From NCBI RefSeq assembly GCF_008831285.2, contig NW_022204691.1, positions 1 to 36,617 of the forward strand: a DNA stretch of 36,617 nucleotides. The letters run 5' to 3'. Below the pieces are notes generated by a model. The model was not told the origin of the DNA. It saw only the letters and a program-made list of their open reading frames with translations, and did not search any database. Below are positions 33,440-36,617 of the stretch, one piece after another. Every line of letters begins with the position of its first letter. Within the stretch, counting starts at the first letter, position 1. The stretch is from Nymphaea colorata (Eukaryota > Streptophyta > Magnoliopsida > Nymphaeales > Nymphaeaceae). Made by a program: the position numbers and the translations under genes.

Positions 33440-34744
33440 ATGATGACAATCATTCCAGACCTTTTTGATGAAATCCACCCAGAAATGCATCATCAACTGC
33501 AGGAAATAGAAAGACCAAAACTGAAAAATATCTTTATCAGCAATCAATAAGAAATCCAACTCTCACTTTCTGATCACTTTCTTTTCCTCTACGTAAATGC
33601 CAGTTCTCAGATCCCCACGCACTACTGCAAGCTCACCTTCTCGGTTAAGTTTGAAGTCATCTACCAATCTGTATTCGTAAATTGTCCAATAATGTAGAAC
33701 GACGACAGCATCGGAATACCAGTTGCCCTCAAACTGGAAAGGTAAGATTGCGTCAAGCAACTTACATTAATTGCCTCCCACCCATCAATCGTCGAGATAT
33801 GGGGTCTCGAGTTGGAAAAGAAGATCAACCAAAGAAACTTTCATAAACTGTTCAAGGCAAAAAAGAAAATTGGGAAAGGAGCCTTCGCTACTGTCTATCT
33901 CGCTGAACGTTTACGTGACCATAAAATGGTCGCTGTCAAAGCGTTTTCGAAATAGAAGCAATATTCCAGCGAAAAAGGAAGATAATCACTTTAGAACGAG
34001 ATTAAACTTATGAGACTGCTCAACCACTCCAATATTATGAAGCTTGAGGGCGTCTATGAGACCTAAAATTCAATCTATGTATACTTGAATACCTATAAGG
34101 ACAGCAATTAAACGAGTTGCTTAAGAGTGGAAAAAAGCTATAGTTCCATGAAATTCGAAGTATTTTGCAGAGCATTTTACGCGCTTTGAGCCACCTGTCT
34201 AAGCACAAGATCATCCACAGAGATTTAAAGCCCTAAAATATTCTGTTCAAAAAAGAAAATTCTCAAGAATTAGCAATTTGTGACTTTGGACTTGCTACCT
34301 ATGCAGAATAATAGAAATATTGTTCGTTAGGTGCGGAACACCCGGCTTCGTTGCCCCAGAGATTATAATATCAAGGACATGTCAACAAAATGTGACCCAA
34401 TTAGTGATGTCTTTTCAGCTGGAATCATCTTTCACTATCTCCTATTCGGTTGCTCAGTCTTCGAAGGAAAGAAGTACAACGAAATCCTGTCTCAAAATAG
34501 GCAATGCTAGCTTAATTTTGACAAGGATATTTATAGCACCCTTGAGCCAAAAACATTGGATTTACTAAAAAAAATGCTTGAAAAAAATTCAGATATGCGC
34601 ATTTCGGCCGAAAACGCACTCAATCATCCCTTCTTCCTTGGAGACATGGACATTTAGTTTGACTACAAGAGCATTTTCAGAGAATTAACAAATTCAAGTT
34701 AGTAAAATCCAAAATGCTCCCGGTTACCCCATCAACTTTTGTGA
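33440..34744 (+). CDS. Protein kinase with N-terminal PH-like domain
   Basis: Starts MMTIIPDLFDEIHPEMHHQL. Residues about 40-115 form a strand-rich PH-like domain (LSDHFLFLYVNASS, HYCKLTFSVKFEVIY, CVKQLTLIASHPSIVEIWG). The kinase follows: KKIGKGAFATVYLAE (glycine loop), MVAVKAFSK (catalytic Lys), NEIKLMRLLNHSNI (helix C Glu), EYLEGQQLNELL, IIHRDLKPEN, CDFGLATY, CGTPGFVAPEI, SDVFSAGIIFHYLLFG and LLKKMLEKNSDMRISAENAL. It should be catalytically active and is CAMK-like in character. PH plus kinase of this type is common in ciliates. Breaks near 34083, 34318 and 34366. About 430 residues. TAA/TAG fall at DLKP-E-N and YAEEEKY. Confidence 0.9.
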
Positions 34745-35476
34745 CTAAAAAGGAGAAGCAACGTTCTTTCGAAAAACCAGCAAGAAGACCTCTCGCCCAT
34801 TCATTTTCTCATGAAGCTGATGATTTTTATCAAATTTCAATTTTTTGCTATTTTTCTGAAGATATGTCATGAAACGCCAAGCAAAAATGAAGAAGATATA
34901 TCCATAATTTTGAGAGAGGAGAAAAATTGACATTTTATCGAATAACTTTCAAATATTTCTTTTAGCCTTTTTTTGAGAATACTTCAACCAAGCATTCTAC
35001 TGGATTTTATTTTTTCCAGCCAAAGAAGATAGACCGAGATAGCTGCTTGCTAAGACAAATACCTATGCGTTATTTGCTTTTGATGAAGTTACCCTCTTCG
35101 ATTTTTTCTATTTGAAATCGAAAGATTAAGATACAAGTTTCTGTTAATTTTGCAAAGGGAATAAATTTATTCGATAAAATGACTGGCTTTATTGAAGCAA
35201 GATTAAAAATAATGGCTTTATAATGATGAAACCAAGTATGCTATGATGTTTTTATTCAAGACTTAGGGTAGCTACCGATACAAACCGTTGCTAATTCTAG
35301 AAAACTAGCTTTGGGTTAATTATCTTTGCAATATATTGGAGGTTCGGTAGTTGGAAGGTCCATTAAAATAGTATTATTACTGATGTTAATTCAAATGAGA
35401 AATTTGTGCCATTATGTGGCTTTGTGCGTATTATATCTGAATTATTAAAATTAAGCAATAGCCTATTTGGAATCAA
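34745..35476. other. AT-rich intergenic region
   Basis: About 0.7 kb between two kinase genes on the same strand. The opposite strand has short frames without a domain. No RNA or repeat recognised. Confidence 0.45.
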
Positions 35477-36516
35477 ATGATGGAAAGTTAAATAACCCAG
35501 GTCCAAATGATGAAAAAAATGGAGAACTACATGTTTAACTTGAATGACAAATTAGGATAGGGCAGTTTCAGCCAAGTGTTTAAAGGAATTAATGTCTTGA
35601 ACAATCACCAAGTGGCAGTTAAAAAGATCAGAATCGGAGATATAAAAAGCAAGATAGCTCGAAGGCTATTGGAATGTGAGATCAGTATATTGAGGATGAT
35701 GGATCATCCAAATATTATCAAATGTTTCGATGTTCACTCCAGTATTAACAATTGCTATATCATCACCTAGATGTGCCAGGGAGGAGATCTTGACCAATTC
35801 ATCAAAAACAAACCACAATTTCCTCACTAATCACTCTAAAAAATTATCTACTCTGTCTATCAAGCTCTACAATATTTATCCAATCTTGGCATTATCCACC
35901 GTGATCTTAAAGTATCGAATATTTTTATCCATTAAGACACTTATAAACTCGGTGATTTCGGCTTTGCCATCAAGTCCAACAAGATTTTCAAAGATGTGGC
36001 CATCGGAAGCCCATTTATATGAGCCCCGAAGGACTCATATATAACCTCTATGGACCGAAAACCGACGTCTGGTCCTTCGGAATACTAATCTATGAACTCG
36101 TACATGGGACTACACCACTCGCTGCATGCAAAAGCGAAGATTAGTTGAGAAAAAAAGTACTTTAAACACCTCAGATTAGGAAAGACATTGCCCCTAACTT
36201 CGATAACTGATGGTCAATTGCCTCAAGGTCAGCGAAAAGGAGAGGTACTCAATCGAGCAGATTGGAAAAAGCTCTTACTAAGGAGATTGAAAGTGAAAAT
36301 GGAAGCTTCTATGGAAATCTAGGAAAACTTTACCTTGACAAAAGTCTATACTTCAACCACGCTGTCAACTCTATCAGAGCTCCACCATAATTAAACATGG
36401 GAGCAAGGCTTTTTATGAATGATATTGGATCGATATTTTCGTTTATTCTAATTTTCCTTTAAAATCTCTACAAATAAAGATAACAAGTCGCTTTTGGATT
36501 AAGCCATCTTTTATGA
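35477..36516 (+). CDS. Protein kinase, ULK-like, ending at the telomere
   Basis: Two adjacent ATGs (35477, 35480) start MMESEITQVQMMKKMENYMF. Motifs follow: KLGEGSFSQVFKGI (glycine loop), VAVKKIRI, ECEISILRMMDHPNIIKC, IITEMCQGGDLDQFI (hinge), IIHRDLKVSNIFI, KLGDFGFAIK, then after a break near 36015 YMSPEGLIYNLYGPKTDVWS, FGILIYELVHGTTP and a last helix VNCLKVSEKERYSIEQI. All catalytic residues are present. The small-Gly DFGFA and MSPE blocks recall ULK/NEK-like kinases. Breaks near 36210 and 36275. The last frame (SIRAPPELNMGARLFMNDIG...) stays open to TGA 36514-36516, only 30 nt from the telomere. The kinase may end earlier (about 36285). Confidence 0.85.
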
Positions 36517-36546
36517 CTTGATTCGAAAATCTTACAAGCTATCCTA

Positions 36547-36617
36547 TTGGGGTTGGGGTTGGGGTTGGGGTTGGGGTTGGGGTTGGGGTTGGGGTTGGGG
36601 TTGGGGTTGGGGTTGGG
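36547..36617. repeat. Right telomere, G4T2 array
   Basis: About 11-12 uninterrupted GGGGTT repeats to the end of the window, the complement of the left array. The junction to unique sequence (CTAT|TGGGG) is sharp, as expected of telomere addition during macronuclear development. Confidence 0.98.

Noticed and set aside
33362-33760. Two minus-strand ORFs
   Set aside because: Antisense of the PH-like N-terminus of the kinase, whose plus frame is continuous into the kinase domain.
1-36617. Reading TAA/TAG as Gln (Paramecium/Tetrahymena code)
   Set aside because: Would put Gln at the GH5 nucleophile, the transporter PEIxP Glu and the kinase hinge Glu; Glu fits all of these.
1-36617. Mobile elements, CRISPR arrays, bacterial-type operons or phage genes
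   Set aside because: No transposase, integrase, array or bacterial signals found; all recognisable genes are eukaryotic.

Overview
The window is a complete ciliate somatic (macronuclear) chromosome of about 36.6 kb. It starts with a pure C4A2 telomere (1-87) and ends with the complementary G4T2 array (36547-36617). TGA is the only working stop codon, and in-frame TAA and TAG are frequent inside conserved domains. The residues they replace are mostly glutamates that are conserved or near-invariant. Examples are the Glu of the sugar-transporter P-E-I-x-P motif, the GH5 nucleophile, a kinase hinge Glu, the G-E-G-S-F glycine loop, HRDLKP-E-N and the AK-E-I helix of PP2A. Glutamines at conserved sites use CAA or CAG. 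The window therefore looks like the peritrich nuclear code (UAA/UAG = Glu, as in Vorticella and Carchesium) rather than the Paramecium/Tetrahymena code (Gln). A peritrich or a relative sharing that code is the best guess. All products below are read with TAA/TAG = Glu.

Layout. Left arm: a secreted GH18-like protein next to the telomere, a RING/AT-hook protein, a small beta-grasp-like protein, a SAC3/GANP protein (minus), tRNA-Arg(ACG), and two basic proteins of unknown function (minus). Centre-left: a membrane-anchored histidine acid phosphatase, converging on a kelch-BTB protein, then a small Tim chaperone. Next come three minus-strand genes: a GH5 endoglycoceramidase-like enzyme, an MFS sugar transporter and an RRM protein. 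Centre: a 3 kb PH/Clu-like/TPR gene, small unknown proteins, a tetraspanin and a zinc-ribbon-like protein. Centre-right: three CDP-alcohol phosphatidyltransferase genes in tandem, two of them recent duplicates with a perfectly identical core, separated by AT-rich spacers. Right arm: a GNAT-like protein, a PP2A catalytic subunit with a 20-nt intron, a pseudokinase, a PH-like/protein kinase and an ULK-like kinase whose frame runs almost into the right telomere.

There is no operon logic. Genes are packed on both strands with short gaps, and possible functional links are inferred only. The acid phosphatase, GH5 enzyme, sugar transporter and GH18-like protein suit a bacterivorous, phagotrophic cell. 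The kinases, phosphatase, RING and kelch-BTB proteins are ordinary signalling and regulation.

Many genes carry one or more single-base frame breaks, often at homopolymers, while others (GNAT gene, first phosphatidyltransferase, a 1.9 kb stretch of the TPR gene) are perfectly open. Homopolymer errors in the assembly are the simplest explanation. CDS coordinates here span first ATG to inferred TGA across these breaks.
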